Below are positions 1 through 8,284 of a DNA stretch of 64,000 bases, in pieces. The stretch comes from Candidatus Parcubacteria bacterium (GTDB lineage: Bacteria; Patescibacteria; ABY1; BM507; UBA12075). Below the pieces are notes generated by a model. That model ran no database searches. It saw only the letters and a program-made list of their open reading frames with translations, and was not told the DNA's origin. The stretch spans positions 3,113 through 67,112 of the forward strand of contig PKTK01000006.1 of the NCBI GenBank assembly GCA_002869165.1, written 5' to 3'. Each line of letters begins with the position of its first letter. Position 1 is the stretch's first letter. A program made the position numbers and the translations under genes.

Positions 1-333
1 GTCACTCGGAAATGCATGCATCCCCGAAGAAATAGCAATCCACAAAAACAACCAATATAGAGTGCTATCAAAATATGTCTGGCTTGCAAAATAGCCAAAC
101 AAAAAAGTCATTGTTGTGTTAAGTATCAATGGTCCTGTTGAAATATAGAATGTTTGTTTATATGTCGCTGGCTCTTCATGTAGCACATAACCAGCAGGAT
201 TACCAAAGCGAAAATATACAACCTTGCTTACCTTAACTCCCATCCAATCACAAAATTTCTTGTGTGACCATTCGTGAATTATTACTCCTGGAAATGTTAA
301 CATTGATATTAACCAACCTGGTATAAAAAACAT
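1..333 (-). CDS. Membrane HEXXH metallopeptidase, partial (runs off left edge)
   Basis: I translated this from the sequence: an ATG at 333 opens a frame that stays open to the window edge (111 residues). A hydrophobic N-terminus is followed at about residue 20 by HEWSH, an HEXXH zinc-binding motif inside a membrane segment. A second hydrophobic stretch lies near residues 60-80 and a segment ending HAFPSD near residue 108. This layout resembles site-2-protease-like (M50-type) membrane metallopeptidases. The C-terminal part is missing, so the third zinc ligand cannot be checked. It follows the PD-(D/E)XK-like gene at 352-819 by 18 bases on the same strand. The family is inferred from the motif only. 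Confidence 0.55.
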   Translation of the reverse strand, partial: MFFIPGWLISMLTFPGVIIHEWSHKKFCDWMGVKVSKVVYFRFGNPAGYVLHEEPATYKQTFYISTGPLILNTTMTFLFGYFASQTYFDSTLYWLFLWIAISSGMHAFPSD

Positions 334-351
334 ATAGTTTTATTTAAATAA

Positions 352-819
352 TTATTGTTCTTTTAAAAAGTCGCTTACCATTTTGCAATACCTATCCTGA
401 TATTTTTTTGGAATTAACTCCTCGCTCAATTTCTCAATTTTTCTATTTTTTATTATCAAGTCACACCTACCGAAATAAAATCCTTTCAGCGAAGCGATAA
501 ACAAATACGAAGGGTTCCAGCGTTTATTCTGTTCCTTGGCAATCTTCAAAAGATTATTACTTGTCTCGGGATGTTTCCTGAACTTCACCTCTACTATCAT
601 AATATTTTCATCTTTCTCATCCTTTGGCACAAGCACGAAATCTGGAGCTGACCTGATTGGTTTCAAAATATTGTTACTGCTATAATCCAACAGTCCAGGC
701 AACACCCTTTCATAGCCAAGCGGTAGTATGGTATATTGTTTTGCCTCGGCAAACATCTGCTGAAAAATCAACTCGGCAATCTTCCCTTTTATAAGTTGTT
801 TTTGAAAATTATTTTTCAT
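352..819 (-). CDS. PD-(D/E)XK nuclease-like protein
   Basis: A 155-residue protein. The arrangement GKIAE (about 12-16), APDFVLV (about 58-64) and IMIVEVKFRK (about 73-82) matches the PD-(D/E)XK restriction-endonuclease/resolvase fold: a helix glutamate, then the PD aspartate, then E-x-K on the next strand. No other domain is visible. It lies 5 bases downstream of the zinc-ribbon membrane protein at 825-1574, so the two are probably co-transcribed. Such small nucleases act in DNA repair, resolution or restriction. The neighbouring metallo-beta-lactamase and membrane genes make defence a reasonable guess, but that is inference. Catalysis would rely on D59, E77 and K79 by rough count. Confidence 0.55.
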   Translation of the reverse strand: MKNNFQKQLIKGKIAELIFQQMFAEAKQYTILPLGYERVLPGLLDYSSNNILKPIRSAPDFVLVPKDEKDENIMIVEVKFRKHPETSNNLLKIAKEQNKRWNPSYLFIASLKGFYFGRCDLIIKNRKIEKLSEELIPKKYQDRYCKMVSDFLKEQ

Positions 820-824
820 AAGCT

Positions 825-1574
825 TTATTTATAAATTTGAGCTCTTCCGAGAGACCATCTTCCTAGCTTCTCATTTGCTTCAACACTATAAAATATCACG
901 CTTGTTTTTCCACCTTTTTGCCATTTCTCACCAAAAGATTGCAAAAAGAAATTTTTGTCATCTCTTGTTGCAACCATCCATGCTTGTTGTGGAACATACA
1001 AGTATAACAGCTCGTCTTCTACCCCTGTAATCTCCGATTTAACAACAAACCCTTCTTTTTTCATTTTTATAATCAAATCATCAACTTGTGCCAACCATAG
1101 AACCTCTTCTAATTTATCCTCATCAGTTTTAACATCTTGCTTCTTCGTATTATTAGTTTGCTGTGTTGTAGTCGTATCAGCAAATGCAGATACAAACATG
1201 GAAAAAATAAAAATAACAAGAAAAATAGTTAACAATGGATGTTTTTTTATCCACTCATTGCTATTTTTTTTCTTTTCCAATTTTTCTTCTTCTTTAGTGA
1301 CAAACTTTTCATAAGTAACTATTACTTTTTTCTTTTTGGAAACCCTGTTAGCTTCTCCCCACCCGTCCTCTTTCAATTTTAAAACTTTTTTATCCATCTC
1401 TTTTTGTCCTTTTTCAGAAATTTTAAATTCTAAAGTTTTGCTCAATCTCTTTTTGCCTTTTGTGTCTTCTTCTTTTTTCTCTTCACTCAACATTGAACCA
1501 CAATGCTTACACTTAATCGCCTCAATGTTTATTTCCTCTGCACAAAAGGGACATTTTTTTAAATTTTCTGGCAT
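825..1574 (-). CDS. Zinc-ribbon single-pass membrane protein, unknown function
   Basis: A 249-residue protein. It opens with a double-CxxC zinc ribbon (CPFCAEEI then CKHCGS, residues 8-26), followed by a lysine/glutamate-rich segment and one transmembrane helix at about residues 113-131. A soluble C-terminal domain of about 110 residues follows. The N-terminal ribbon, charged region and single helix are common in CPR membrane proteins, but I do not recognise the C-terminal domain. It sits between the small membrane protein at 1614-1910 and the PD-(D/E)XK-like gene 5 bases downstream. Confidence 0.6.
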   Translation of the reverse strand: MPENLKKCPFCAEEINIEAIKCKHCGSMLSEEKKEEDTKGKKRLSKTLEFKISEKGQKEMDKKVLKLKEDGWGEANRVSKKKKVIVTYEKFVTKEEEKLEKKKNSNEWIKKHPLLTIFLVIFIFSMFVSAFADTTTTQQTNNTKKQDVKTDEDKLEEVLWLAQVDDLIIKMKKEGFVVKSEITGVEDELLYLYVPQQAWMVATRDDKNFFLQSFGEKWQKGGKTSVIFYSVEANEKLGRWSLGRAQIYK

Positions 1575-1613
1575 ATTTGTATTTTAATTGTTAAAATATC
1601 ATAATTTTGTAGT

Positions 1614-1910
1614 TTACAACATCTTCTCAATCAATGAGGCTATTAAAATAAATACTGAAAAAATTAACATTCCCAATAACAATATTAAAAAAAATATTGC
1701 GTCAAATTTCCTTGAGGTCACATTTGGCATTTTAACACCAAGTGTCTTGAGCAAAAGACTGCCGATGCTACTGCTTTCTCTTTCTTCTATCATTCTAGCC
1801 CAAATGTTTTTTAGGGAATAGTAGTTGCGATTTTTATAACCTTCATACGCCACATATAAAAGACCAAGAAAGCATAAAAAAATAGCAACATAAAAAATAT
1901 ATTCAATCAT
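1614..1910 (-). CDS. Small two-helix membrane protein
   Basis: A 98-residue protein with a hydrophobic N-terminal helix (about 4-24) and a C-terminal helix (about 72-93) joined by a basic, soluble loop. No family is recognised. It lies between the 207-residue membrane protein at 1977-2600 and the zinc-ribbon protein, all on the same strand, and so belongs to the same gene cluster. A role as an effector or accessory of that cluster would be speculation. Confidence 0.5.
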   Translation of the reverse strand: MIEYIFYVAIFLCFLGLLYVAYEGYKNRNYYSLKNIWARMIEERESSSIGSLLLKTLGVKMPNVTSRKFDAIFFLILLLGMLIFSVFILIASLIEKML

Positions 1911-1976
1911 ATTATTAATTTCCTAACTCCTGTAATTAGAGTTATGGGAGATAGGAGGACAAATAAAAAGGTTTTA

Positions 1977-2600
1977 TCATTTTTTGTCTTGGTATAAAAC
2001 TAAAAATAAATCTAAAGTTTTCACCCTTAAGTATCCCCAAAAACGATTAGCTCTATTTAAAAACACGAATAAAAGAAAAATAAAAAACAATGTCAATAAA
2101 AAATTGTTTTGGCTAAACTGCCAAAATAACACCAACAGCATAAATACAACTTGAACGAAGGAAGTAAAATAAAGCCCTCTATACAATCCGTAATTTGAAT
2201 TGAAGACTTGAATTTGACCTGTCGTGTCTCTTAACAGAACAAATAGGTTGCAAATACTCCAAACCTTGCTCTCATCGCAATGCTCTTGTATTTCGTCATC
2301 AATAATCAAACTTCTAGCTTTTTTTAAAACTGCTTTTTCGTAACTATTAAAGTCTTTTTTGTTTTCCTTGAAAAAAAACTTTAATATTGGAATTTTTCCA
2401 GCTAGATTGACTGAACCTTGGATAACATGCCCCAAGATATAAGAAATAATAAAATATACTATCAATACTGAAATATCAAAAGGCAGGCTAATACTTAAAA
2501 TATAAACTACATTTAAATACACCACTAAAATGGCATACGCTCCAACCACCAAATAGCCAATTTGGTCGTATAAATTAAATTTTGAAAAATTATACTGCAT
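1977..2600 (-). CDS. Multi-pass membrane protein next to the MBL-fold gene
   Basis: A 207-residue protein with about four hydrophobic segments: two near the N-terminus (about 13-62, probably a pair) and two near the C-terminus (about 146-185). A soluble central stretch of about 70 residues separates them. It starts only 3 bases after the stop of the metallo-beta-lactamase gene at 2604-3374, so the two form a tight pair and are very likely co-translated. No known family is recognised. The pairing suggests membrane recruitment or an effector role for the hydrolase; this is inference from position only. Confidence 0.6.
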   Translation of the reverse strand: MQYNFSKFNLYDQIGYLVVGAYAILVVYLNVVYILSISLPFDISVLIVYFIISYILGHVIQGSVNLAGKIPILKFFFKENKKDFNSYEKAVLKKARSLIIDDEIQEHCDESKVWSICNLFVLLRDTTGQIQVFNSNYGLYRGLYFTSFVQVVFMLLVLFWQFSQNNFLLTLFFIFLLFVFLNRANRFWGYLRVKTLDLFLVLYQDKK

Positions 2601-2603
2601 ATT

Positions 2604-3374
2604 TTAAATTACTGTCATAGAATTTTCTGAATTTATTTTTGCAACAACAGTTCCGTTACGAGTTGTATGAACGCCTCTTCTCGCTTGATTTCTGTATCTT
2701 GAGTCTGCATCATGGTCAGTTTTTGAACCTGCTGATATCACAACAAAAGCTAAATTCATTTTTTTAATTTTCTCTAGGTTATAACCACTTTTATTGCCAT
2801 GATGTGAAGCAAGAAGCAGGGATGTTCCAGATATTTCACTGTCAGATATCCAATCCCAACCGTCATCCTCAATATCACCTTGTATCAAAATCTTATGTCC
2901 ACGACATGTAATTCTTAAAAGTAAGCTGTTATTATTTACTTCATCAGAAAACTCTTTTAGCATGATGTCATTAGGTGATAAATAATCAATTCGGGTATCA
3001 CCAATTTTGCTATTCCATCCTTTTTTAACTTCAAATACTTTTTCACAATGTTCACCTAATCTCATATCCTCATAAGTATCCCAATCAAGAGTAACAGGGT
3101 CAGGGGTAAAATTAACTGGAGAATGAATAAAAGTAGTAATTTTAAATTTATCAACAAAATCACACAATCCACCAATATGGTCTTGATGGGGATGCGTAAT
3201 TATTAACCTATCTATTGTTCTAATATTTGCTTCTTCCAAAATTGATACAATATTATCATATCCATCCTCTTTGCAAACCTTTAAGTCAATAATAGCATTT
3301 GAGTTATTGGGAAATTCTACATAAGAGCAATGACCATTCCCAACTTTGAAAAAAAATATTTTAAAATCTCTCAT
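2604..3374 (-). CDS. ComEC/Rec2-like metallo-beta-lactamase-fold hydrolase
   Basis: A 256-residue soluble MBL-fold protein. The metal motif THPHQDHIGG (about 59-68) is the HxHxDH signature. It is followed by a strand with QGDIEDDGW (about 167-175), whose aspartate fits motif III, and by SHHGNKSGY (about 190), the usual histidine of motif IV in ComEC/Rec2-like enzymes. It lacks the membrane channel domain of true ComEC. Stand-alone members are predicted nucleases or phosphodiesterases. It is followed 3 bases later by a multi-pass membrane protein and then by membrane and nuclease-like genes, a layout typical of accessory islands. Confidence 0.75.
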   Translation of the reverse strand: MRDFKIFFFKVGNGHCSYVEFPNNSNAIIDLKVCKEDGYDNIVSILEEANIRTIDRLIITHPHQDHIGGLCDFVDKFKITTFIHSPVNFTPDPVTLDWDTYEDMRLGEHCEKVFEVKKGWNSKIGDTRIDYLSPNDIMLKEFSDEVNNNSLLLRITCRGHKILIQGDIEDDGWDWISDSEISGTSLLLASHHGNKSGYNLEKIKKMNLAFVVISAGSKTDHDADSRYRNQARRGVHTTRNGTVVAKINSENSMTVI

Positions 3375-3442
3375 ATGGCAAAATTTACTAATCTTGCTAT
3401 CAATTTACCATTTTAGAGCATAAAAATCAAGTAAACTCTAGA

Positions 3443-4339
3443 TTAAAAGCTAACTTCTTCAAATGCCTTATAGTAGCGTGGGAGGTCTTGTTTTAGCTTA
3501 ATCCCGTCATTGTAGACCTGAAGCATCTCAAGGCTACGATGGCGGGTATAGCGTGCCACCTCAAGCAAGTCACCTTTATAGTTCTTGATTAGCTTGGTGG
3601 TGAAATAATGCCTAAAACCATGAACACTACGCTCAATCTCAAGCTCACGCAAGACATCAGTGACAATTTGTCGCAAACCCCTGGTTGTTATTTGATTGTT
3701 AAGGTTCTTATTGCTTCTGCTAGGAAACAGAAAACCGTATGATATTTTGTTTGTTTTTAAATATAGCTCAATATTTTTGATGGTCACTGGATGTAAATTG
3801 ATTATTTCCTTGTCATCCTGCCCCTTACCCTGAATAAATGCTGTTTTGCTTACCAAATCAACATCAGAAACCTTCAATCTTGTTATCTCTACCTGCCGTA
3901 ATCCCTGATAAATAAGAAAGCTAAAAATTGCCTTTAGCCTTGTATTGCTTCTATCATCAGTAAGCTCGTGAAGGTAGTTTGTTAATTTCCTGATTTCATC
4001 CTCGTTTACCCCTTCCTTTTTATGTTTCTTGAATTGAGAGAAGGCTTTGATGTTGTGCGTGATGTCAACTGGAAGTATTCCCTGGCGATGAAGCTCTTTC
4101 AGAAATATTCTGGTAGTTGCTAGATATTTGTTTTTAGTGCTAACGGAATAATCAACTCTGCTTTTCAAGTAACGCTTAAACTCTAAAAAACTGTTTTTAT
4201 TGATGCCCTGCTTTTTGGTGAACCAAAGAAAAAGACAAATCCGTTGCTTATACTCATAGCGTGTAGTATCTGAAACATCCAGAAAATCAAAAACTGTTTT
4301 AGCCACATTACCGACTTGTTTTAGTTCTATTATCTCCAT
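3443..4339 (-). CDS. Tyrosine recombinase/integrase (Int4)
   Basis: A tyrosine-family site-specific recombinase of about 298 residues. Catalytic features are GLRQVE (arginine near 146), HGFRHYF (HxxR near 240), TRHRS (histidine near 263) and a terminal QVYND tyrosine near 273. The frame stays open to 4387, but the start at 4339 (MEIIELKQ) is preferred because it places the gene directly after the stop of the small gene at 4341-4640. The core box is less canonical than in the other three recombinases of the window: TRHRS replaces the usual GHSS-like segment. It lies beside a phage terminase and probably belongs to the same mobile element. Confidence 0.8.
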   Translation of the reverse strand: MEIIELKQVGNVAKTVFDFLDVSDTTRYEYKQRICLFLWFTKKQGINKNSFLEFKRYLKSRVDYSVSTKNKYLATTRIFLKELHRQGILPVDITHNIKAFSQFKKHKKEGVNEDEIRKLTNYLHELTDDRSNTRLKAIFSFLIYQGLRQVEITRLKVSDVDLVSKTAFIQGKGQDDKEIINLHPVTIKNIELYLKTNKISYGFLFPSRSNKNLNNQITTRGLRQIVTDVLRELEIERSVHGFRHYFTTKLIKNYKGDLLEVARYTRHRSLEMLQVYNDGIKLKQDLPRYYKAFEEVSF

Positions 4340-4340
4340 A

Positions 4341-4640
4341 CTACAATTTAATTTTTCCAAACTTACCCAATGCCTGAAATAATTCATTTACATAGTGGCG
4401 AACTTCTGGATTATCGCTTTTTCTGACCAACTTTATCATCTGCCTCTTTACATCGTCCAAGCTACTGCTTAACTCATAACAATCCTCTTCAAGTTTTGCT
4501 TTGCGTAATTTGTCCCAAACAAAAACACCACAATTATGATATATTTCATTTATCTGCTTAATCGCCTCTTTTTTATTTTTCCTACGACTAAAGTAAAAAA
4601 ACTTCAGGTGTCGCAAGTGGTTTTTGATTTTGAACCGCAT
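4341..4640 (-). CDS. Small basic hypothetical protein between terminase and recombinase
   Basis: About 99 residues, starting at an internal ATG (MRFKIKNHL) at 4640. The frame is open further upstream to 4712, but that part lies inside the terminase C-terminus in another frame. Even with the shorter start it overlaps terminase by about 50 bases. The sequence is rich in lysine and charged helices (KQINEIYHN, LDDVKRQMIKLVRK), with a likely all-helical fold and no recognised domain. Its position next to the terminase gene would suit a small terminase or DNA-binding accessory, but there is no sequence proof. Confidence 0.45.
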   Translation of the reverse strand: MRFKIKNHLRHLKFFYFSRRKNKKEAIKQINEIYHNCGVFVWDKLRKAKLEEDCYELSSSLDDVKRQMIKLVRKSDNPEVRHYVNELFQALGKFGKIKL

Positions 4641-6006
4641 ACAAACTTGCAAGTCCAAGACTGATAACAAAATCATCGTGCTTACCGCTCTTGTGGTCAA
4701 TGCGATAGCCATAAGTAGTTTGAATAGCCTGGACTGTTTTTAGTTCTTTTATTAATTCTTTGTGATTATATATTTTAAGTCTTCTGTTATGTATTATGAA
4801 AAATAAATTTTGGGCTAACCTGTTTATATTCTGACCTGAAAAAGAAAACTCTTCTACTGGTAAACACTTTGCTTTCAGATTTTGTATCAACTGCATTGCT
4901 TGCCAAGGGTCAACGATAATATTTCTAAAAAAGTATCTACTATGAGCATCTAGCAAATAATCCTGGATTGTCTGTAAGTCAACTGGATTGTTTTTAGTCC
5001 CCTGCCAACTAGCCACCTCATCCAATACTACTGCGTTCAATTTATAATCATAGTGACATACAGTTGCTACTGTTTTATCATTTTTAAGTCCGATATCAAG
5101 ACCTACAAAATAAAGAAAAGAAGAGTCCCTTTTCTGACTTGGCAATAAGTCTTCATCAACACATCTATCCACTTCAGTGCTATCTAAAAACTGATTATGC
5201 GAGTCAACCCATCGGCATTCGTGCATTCTGATATACTCTGAAGGGTGTAAAACGGCTTTCTGGTCGTCTAAATAGCTTTGCTTGACCCAAGATGCTGGAT
5301 TTTCAGTAGCGTGATAAAAAAACATTCTCTTGTTGCTCTCTGTCTTGCCCATTTTATAAAGCCTGTAAAGAACACTGTCCTTGTCATAGCCTGCATAACT
5401 TATAACCAACTGTAATCCATTCTTTTTTGTTGGTCCAAGTGTCATGGCACTAAACAAGTCCTCTGACTTTGCATTCCACAACTCATCAAAAATCACCAAA
5501 GTCGGATTTACTCCGTGAGCAGTGGGAGCATCGGCTGACATCGCCCTTAAAAATCCCTTTCCATCCTTTCTTTCAATAAAATCATTTTTTATGTTTACCA
5601 AATTGAACAATGCTTGATTTCGCCTGATAGCATTTGTTACCATCCTGAAAATAATTCGTGACTGGTCAAGGTCTCCTGAACATATATAGACCTCGGGATA
5701 ATCATCGTCAAATAATAATGCCCAAATCCCTATCCCTGAAGCAAGAGTGCTTTTCCCATTCTTCTTTGGTATCATCACCAAGGCAAGTCTGTTCTGCCTA
5801 ACATCTGGATGCCCTCTCATCTTCTTCATAAATACGCTTCGGAGTATTTTCTTCTGCCAAGGTTCAAGTTTAATATTCTTGTTATCTTCCAGAATATATT
5901 CACCTTCAAAAAAATCAATAATGTTGTTCCTATATTTCTCAACAAGCTCATCTCCTATCACTCTTTCACTCGCATCATCAAATATTTTGTATGGTTTTTG
6001 TGGCAT
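4588..6006 (-). CDS. terL: Phage terminase large subunit
   Basis: A 472-residue packaging ATPase-nuclease. The N-terminal ATPase has Walker A in MIPKKNGKST (about 78-87) and Walker B LVIFDEL (about 168-174). The C-terminal RNase H-like nuclease shows GLDIG (about 303-307) and a late HDDFV aspartate pair (about 444-448). The length matches HK97-type (Terminase_1) large subunits. It would cut and pump DNA into a prohead, but no portal, capsid or tail gene is visible in the window. It is therefore either part of an element cut by the left edge or a remnant or satellite. A recombinase lies on each side. Confidence 0.88.
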   Translation of the reverse strand: MPQKPYKIFDDASERVIGDELVEKYRNNIIDFFEGEYILEDNKNIKLEPWQKKILRSVFMKKMRGHPDVRQNRLALVMIPKKNGKSTLASGIGIWALLFDDDYPEVYICSGDLDQSRIIFRMVTNAIRRNQALFNLVNIKNDFIERKDGKGFLRAMSADAPTAHGVNPTLVIFDELWNAKSEDLFSAMTLGPTKKNGLQLVISYAGYDKDSVLYRLYKMGKTESNKRMFFYHATENPASWVKQSYLDDQKAVLHPSEYIRMHECRWVDSHNQFLDSTEVDRCVDEDLLPSQKRDSSFLYFVGLDIGLKNDKTVATVCHYDYKLNAVVLDEVASWQGTKNNPVDLQTIQDYLLDAHSRYFFRNIIVDPWQAMQLIQNLKAKCLPVEEFSFSGQNINRLAQNLFFIIHNRRLKIYNHKELIKELKTVQAIQTTYGYRIDHKSGKHDDFVISLGLASLYAVQNQKPLATPEVFLL

Positions 6007-6162
6007 GTTTTTCAGTTTTATTTTTCAAAGGAAGGCAAAAACCAATATTTACAACTTCTTTTTGTAACTTTTTACTTTAGATTAGTCATATTGTTTTATA
6101 TTACTTAAATTATTTAGTGGCAAATAATAAAGTTTAAGCTACATAATATCCTATTTTTCATG

Positions 6163-7056
6163 CTAAATATCATTCAAGGGATGCTTAATCATCTGCTTTC
6201 TCAAATGTTCCGCTGATGCTTGCAAATAGATTGAAGTGGTTTCCAGCTTCTCGTGTCCCATCATTTTGGAAAGACTAAAAAGGTCGCATCCTCCTTCCAG
6301 CATCAAAGTAGCAAAAGTGTGCCTCAACTTATGGATAGTAAAAACAATATCTGTTTCCTTTCTAAACTTTTCCACCAAACGCTTCATGCAAGTATCAGTA
6401 ATGCCCATGTTCCTGTTGAGTGAACAGAAAAATTCTGGAGCAGTTTTACCTAGTCTACTCCTTTCTTCTAAATATTTTTTCAGAATTGCTGTTAAGCGAT
6501 AGTTAATCGGAATTATCCTGTCCTTCGCTCCTTTGCCCTGCCTCACGAACAAAGTTAGGTTTTCAATATCAATATCAGTTAGCTTTAAGTTAATCAATTC
6601 CCTCTTTCTTATGCCCGCAAACAAGAAAACTGCGAAAATCGCATGATTGCGATAGCGTAAATACGGATATTTGTAGGGATAGTTAAAAACTATTTCTAAA
6701 AGCCTCATCGCATCTTGCTTTGTAAGTTTTGGTGGTATCCTTTTTTCAAGTTTAGGACATTCTAGACTTTCTGCTGGATTACTATCAATATAGCCTTCTT
6801 CTATACACCAACGAAAAAACACTACCAGGCTCTTATGATATGTAATAAAAGTATTTGTTTTCCATTTCCTTTTTGTTCTTCCGTCATAAAAAAGTTTTTT
6901 TACATTATCATCAGTAACATCGGTAACATCTGTAATCCCTGTAAAACTAACAAACATGTTTATTATATTGCGATACCTTTTTATGGTCTCAACTGAATAT
7001 CCCCTGATATACAATGAGTGGTCATAAAATTTTTGAGCTATAATTTTTATTTCCAT
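6163..7056 (-). CDS. Tyrosine integrase adjacent to tRNA-Thr (Int1)
   Basis: A 297-residue tyrosine recombinase. Catalytic positions are FAGIRKRE (arginine near 148), GKGAKDR (lysine near 173), HKLRHTF (HxxR near 242), MMGHEK (histidine near 266) and TSIYL (tyrosine near 276). I chose the ATG at 7056 rather than an upstream TTG because it gives the same 297-residue length as its close homologue Int2 at 27053-27946. The ATG directly abuts the T-tract of a terminator hairpin, which itself follows the tRNA-Thr 3' half at 7097-7138. The gene therefore lies outside the 21-kb element and probably belongs to another integrant extending to the left. Confidence 0.88.
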   Translation of the reverse strand: MEIKIIAQKFYDHSLYIRGYSVETIKRYRNIINMFVSFTGITDVTDVTDDNVKKLFYDGRTKRKWKTNTFITYHKSLVVFFRWCIEEGYIDSNPAESLECPKLEKRIPPKLTKQDAMRLLEIVFNYPYKYPYLRYRNHAIFAVFLFAGIRKRELINLKLTDIDIENLTLFVRQGKGAKDRIIPINYRLTAILKKYLEERSRLGKTAPEFFCSLNRNMGITDTCMKRLVEKFRKETDIVFTIHKLRHTFATLMLEGGCDLFSLSKMMGHEKLETTSIYLQASAEHLRKQMIKHPLNDI

Positions 7057-7092
7057 AAAAAAACACCGCAATTATAGTTGCGATATTTTTTT
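7057..7092 (-). terminator. Intrinsic terminator between tRNA 3' half and Int1
   Basis: On the minus strand a stem with a CGCAA/TTGCG core, extended by A-U and G-U pairs, surrounds a 6-nt loop and ends in seven Ts. The integrase ATG follows the last T directly. It would end transcription from the tRNA promoter and leave integrase expression to read-through or to an internal promoter. Confidence 0.6.
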
Positions 7093-7096
7093 CTTG

Positions 7097-7138
7097 AGCC
7101 GATGTCGGGATTTGAACCCGATACCCCTACCTTACCAT
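7097..7138 (-). tRNA. tRNA-Thr(GGU) 3' half (attachment junction)
   Basis: Read on the minus strand: anticodon loop ATGGTAA, anticodon stem 3' strand GGTAG, a 5-nt variable region, a T-arm with TTCAAAT loop and CCCGA stem, acceptor strand CATCGGC and discriminator U. CCA is not encoded. The D-arm and 5' acceptor are absent here. They are found 21 kb away at 28396-28433, where GCCGATG and CTACC are exactly complementary to the two strands above. Joining the halves at the shared loop gives a complete tRNA-Thr with anticodon GGU. This marks one end of an integrated element. Confidence 0.85.
7132..7138 (-). other. Attachment-site core, left junction
   Basis: The heptamer ATGGTAA (minus strand) is the whole anticodon loop of tRNA-Thr(GGU) and recurs at 28396-28402. 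It is flanked on the tRNA side by GGTAG; the element side reads AAATTG. A 7-bp overlap lying between the two strands of the anticodon stem is a known tyrosine-integrase target geometry. Confidence 0.7.
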
Positions 7139-7336
7139 CAATTTGGCTTGTAAAATTGTGCCGAATTTAATTCAATGTTAGGAGATTTCTTCCCGATAAA
7201 GGGAGGAAAAAGGGGCGGTAGCTTGGACCACTTTTAGCGCTACCAAACGACTAAATAAAAATCCTAATTAAAGGATTTCTGTGGGATAATAATGCTATTA
7301 ATAGTAAGCTATATTACATAAAAAACTATATCATAA
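7139..7336. other. Left arm of the element, non-coding
   Basis: No gene is visible. It holds one copy of the 10-mer GACCACTTTT (7226-7235), enclosed by a GGTAGC/GCTACC inverted repeat (about 7218-7243), and a small hairpin near 7190. These could be integrase arm-binding sites. The position between the tRNA junction and Int3 fits an attachment-site arm. Confidence 0.4.
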
Positions 7337-8281
7337 CTATAAAAAATTATCAAGAGAAAGCTTCTCGACATCCCCCCGCATAGCCTTTGTTGGCAAACAA
7401 CGTAAATAAGTGGCTGTCATCCGGATATCCAAGTGCCCCATCAACTGCTTAAGCTTGGCCACATCTGTGCCACTATTAAGTAAATTGACAGCATAGGTAT
7501 GGCGTAAGATATGGATATGAAAATTAAAATCCAATTCCTCCCTGATCTTATCGATCGTATGTTTAAAGCCGTTCACAGTGAATGCTGTGTCTTTATTTCC
7601 GGACACAAACAGATTAGGTGTTTTATATCCTTTTTGTTTTCTAGCTTGTAAATAATCTTTCATGATCTCCATGATCTTTGTATTGAGCGGTACTACTCGC
7701 TGTCTTTTTGACTTGGAGGTTGATGCTCGCACTGTCAGTTCTCGCTTATCGGGATTAAAATCACTAACCATTAACCCAAGCAACTCCCCTCTCCGTAATC
7801 CGGTGTACAGTGGTAGAGTTACTAATAGATAATTTCTTTTCCGCACAAAACTATCCTGCCAATCGATTGAATGATTGACTGCAAGAATTAATTTTTCAAG
7901 CTTTGCTTTCGAAATGTATTTTCGATCTTCGTAATTTACTTGCGGATAAGCCATCTTATCGAAAGGATTTTCCTGAATGTGGCCGTTCACTTTCAACCAA
8001 TTAAAAAAACGATTGAACTTTGAGCGATAAGTCGCGACTGTACTGTTCTTTATTCCAAACCTAACTTTACCGCGCCCGACTACCCGCTTTCGTTCATCAA
8101 GCTTCTTGAAGAATGTTGTCATCACCTCCGGACTCAAGCTATCTAGGCAGATGCCAGGGACTAACTCCAACAATGTGTTGAAGCAGCCCCGGCATCCCCT
8201 GATTGTCTCCTCGCTTAACCTGGAAGAGTAACGGCACTCATTTACATAATCTTCAAATAATTTTTTAATATCTTGATTCAT
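7337..8281 (-). CDS. Tyrosine recombinase, XerD-like (Int3)
   Basis: A 314-residue tyrosine recombinase with a SAM-like N-terminal core-binding domain and a complete catalytic set: TGLRRGE (arginine near 162), a KSKRQR beta-hairpin lysine, HILRHTY (HxxR near 257), LMGHLD (histidine) and TATYLR (tyrosine near 291). It is not a close relative of Int1 or Int2. It lies just inside the left end of the element and its ATG is 3 bases from the stop of the ATPase gene at 8285, so the two are probably co-expressed. It may excise the element, resolve dimers or both. Confidence 0.85.
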   Translation of the reverse strand: MNQDIKKLFEDYVNECRYSSRLSEETIRGCRGCFNTLLELVPGICLDSLSPEVMTTFFKKLDERKRVVGRGKVRFGIKNSTVATYRSKFNRFFNWLKVNGHIQENPFDKMAYPQVNYEDRKYISKAKLEKLILAVNHSIDWQDSFVRKRNYLLVTLPLYTGLRRGELLGLMVSDFNPDKRELTVRASTSKSKRQRVVPLNTKIMEIMKDYLQARKQKGYKTPNLFVSGNKDTAFTVNGFKHTIDKIREELDFNFHIHILRHTYAVNLLNSGTDVAKLKQLMGHLDIRMTATYLRCLPTKAMRGDVEKLSLDNFL

Positions 8282-8284
8282 AAA

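Noticed and set aside
4641..4712. Longer start for the small gene next to terminase
   Set aside because: It would lie in another frame of the terminase C-terminus; the internal ATG reduces the overlap.
7139..7260. Remnant of a second group I intron before the tRNA 3' half
   Set aside because: Only a short CCCTTTATC match and a weak P4-like stem are seen; P7 and P8 are missing.
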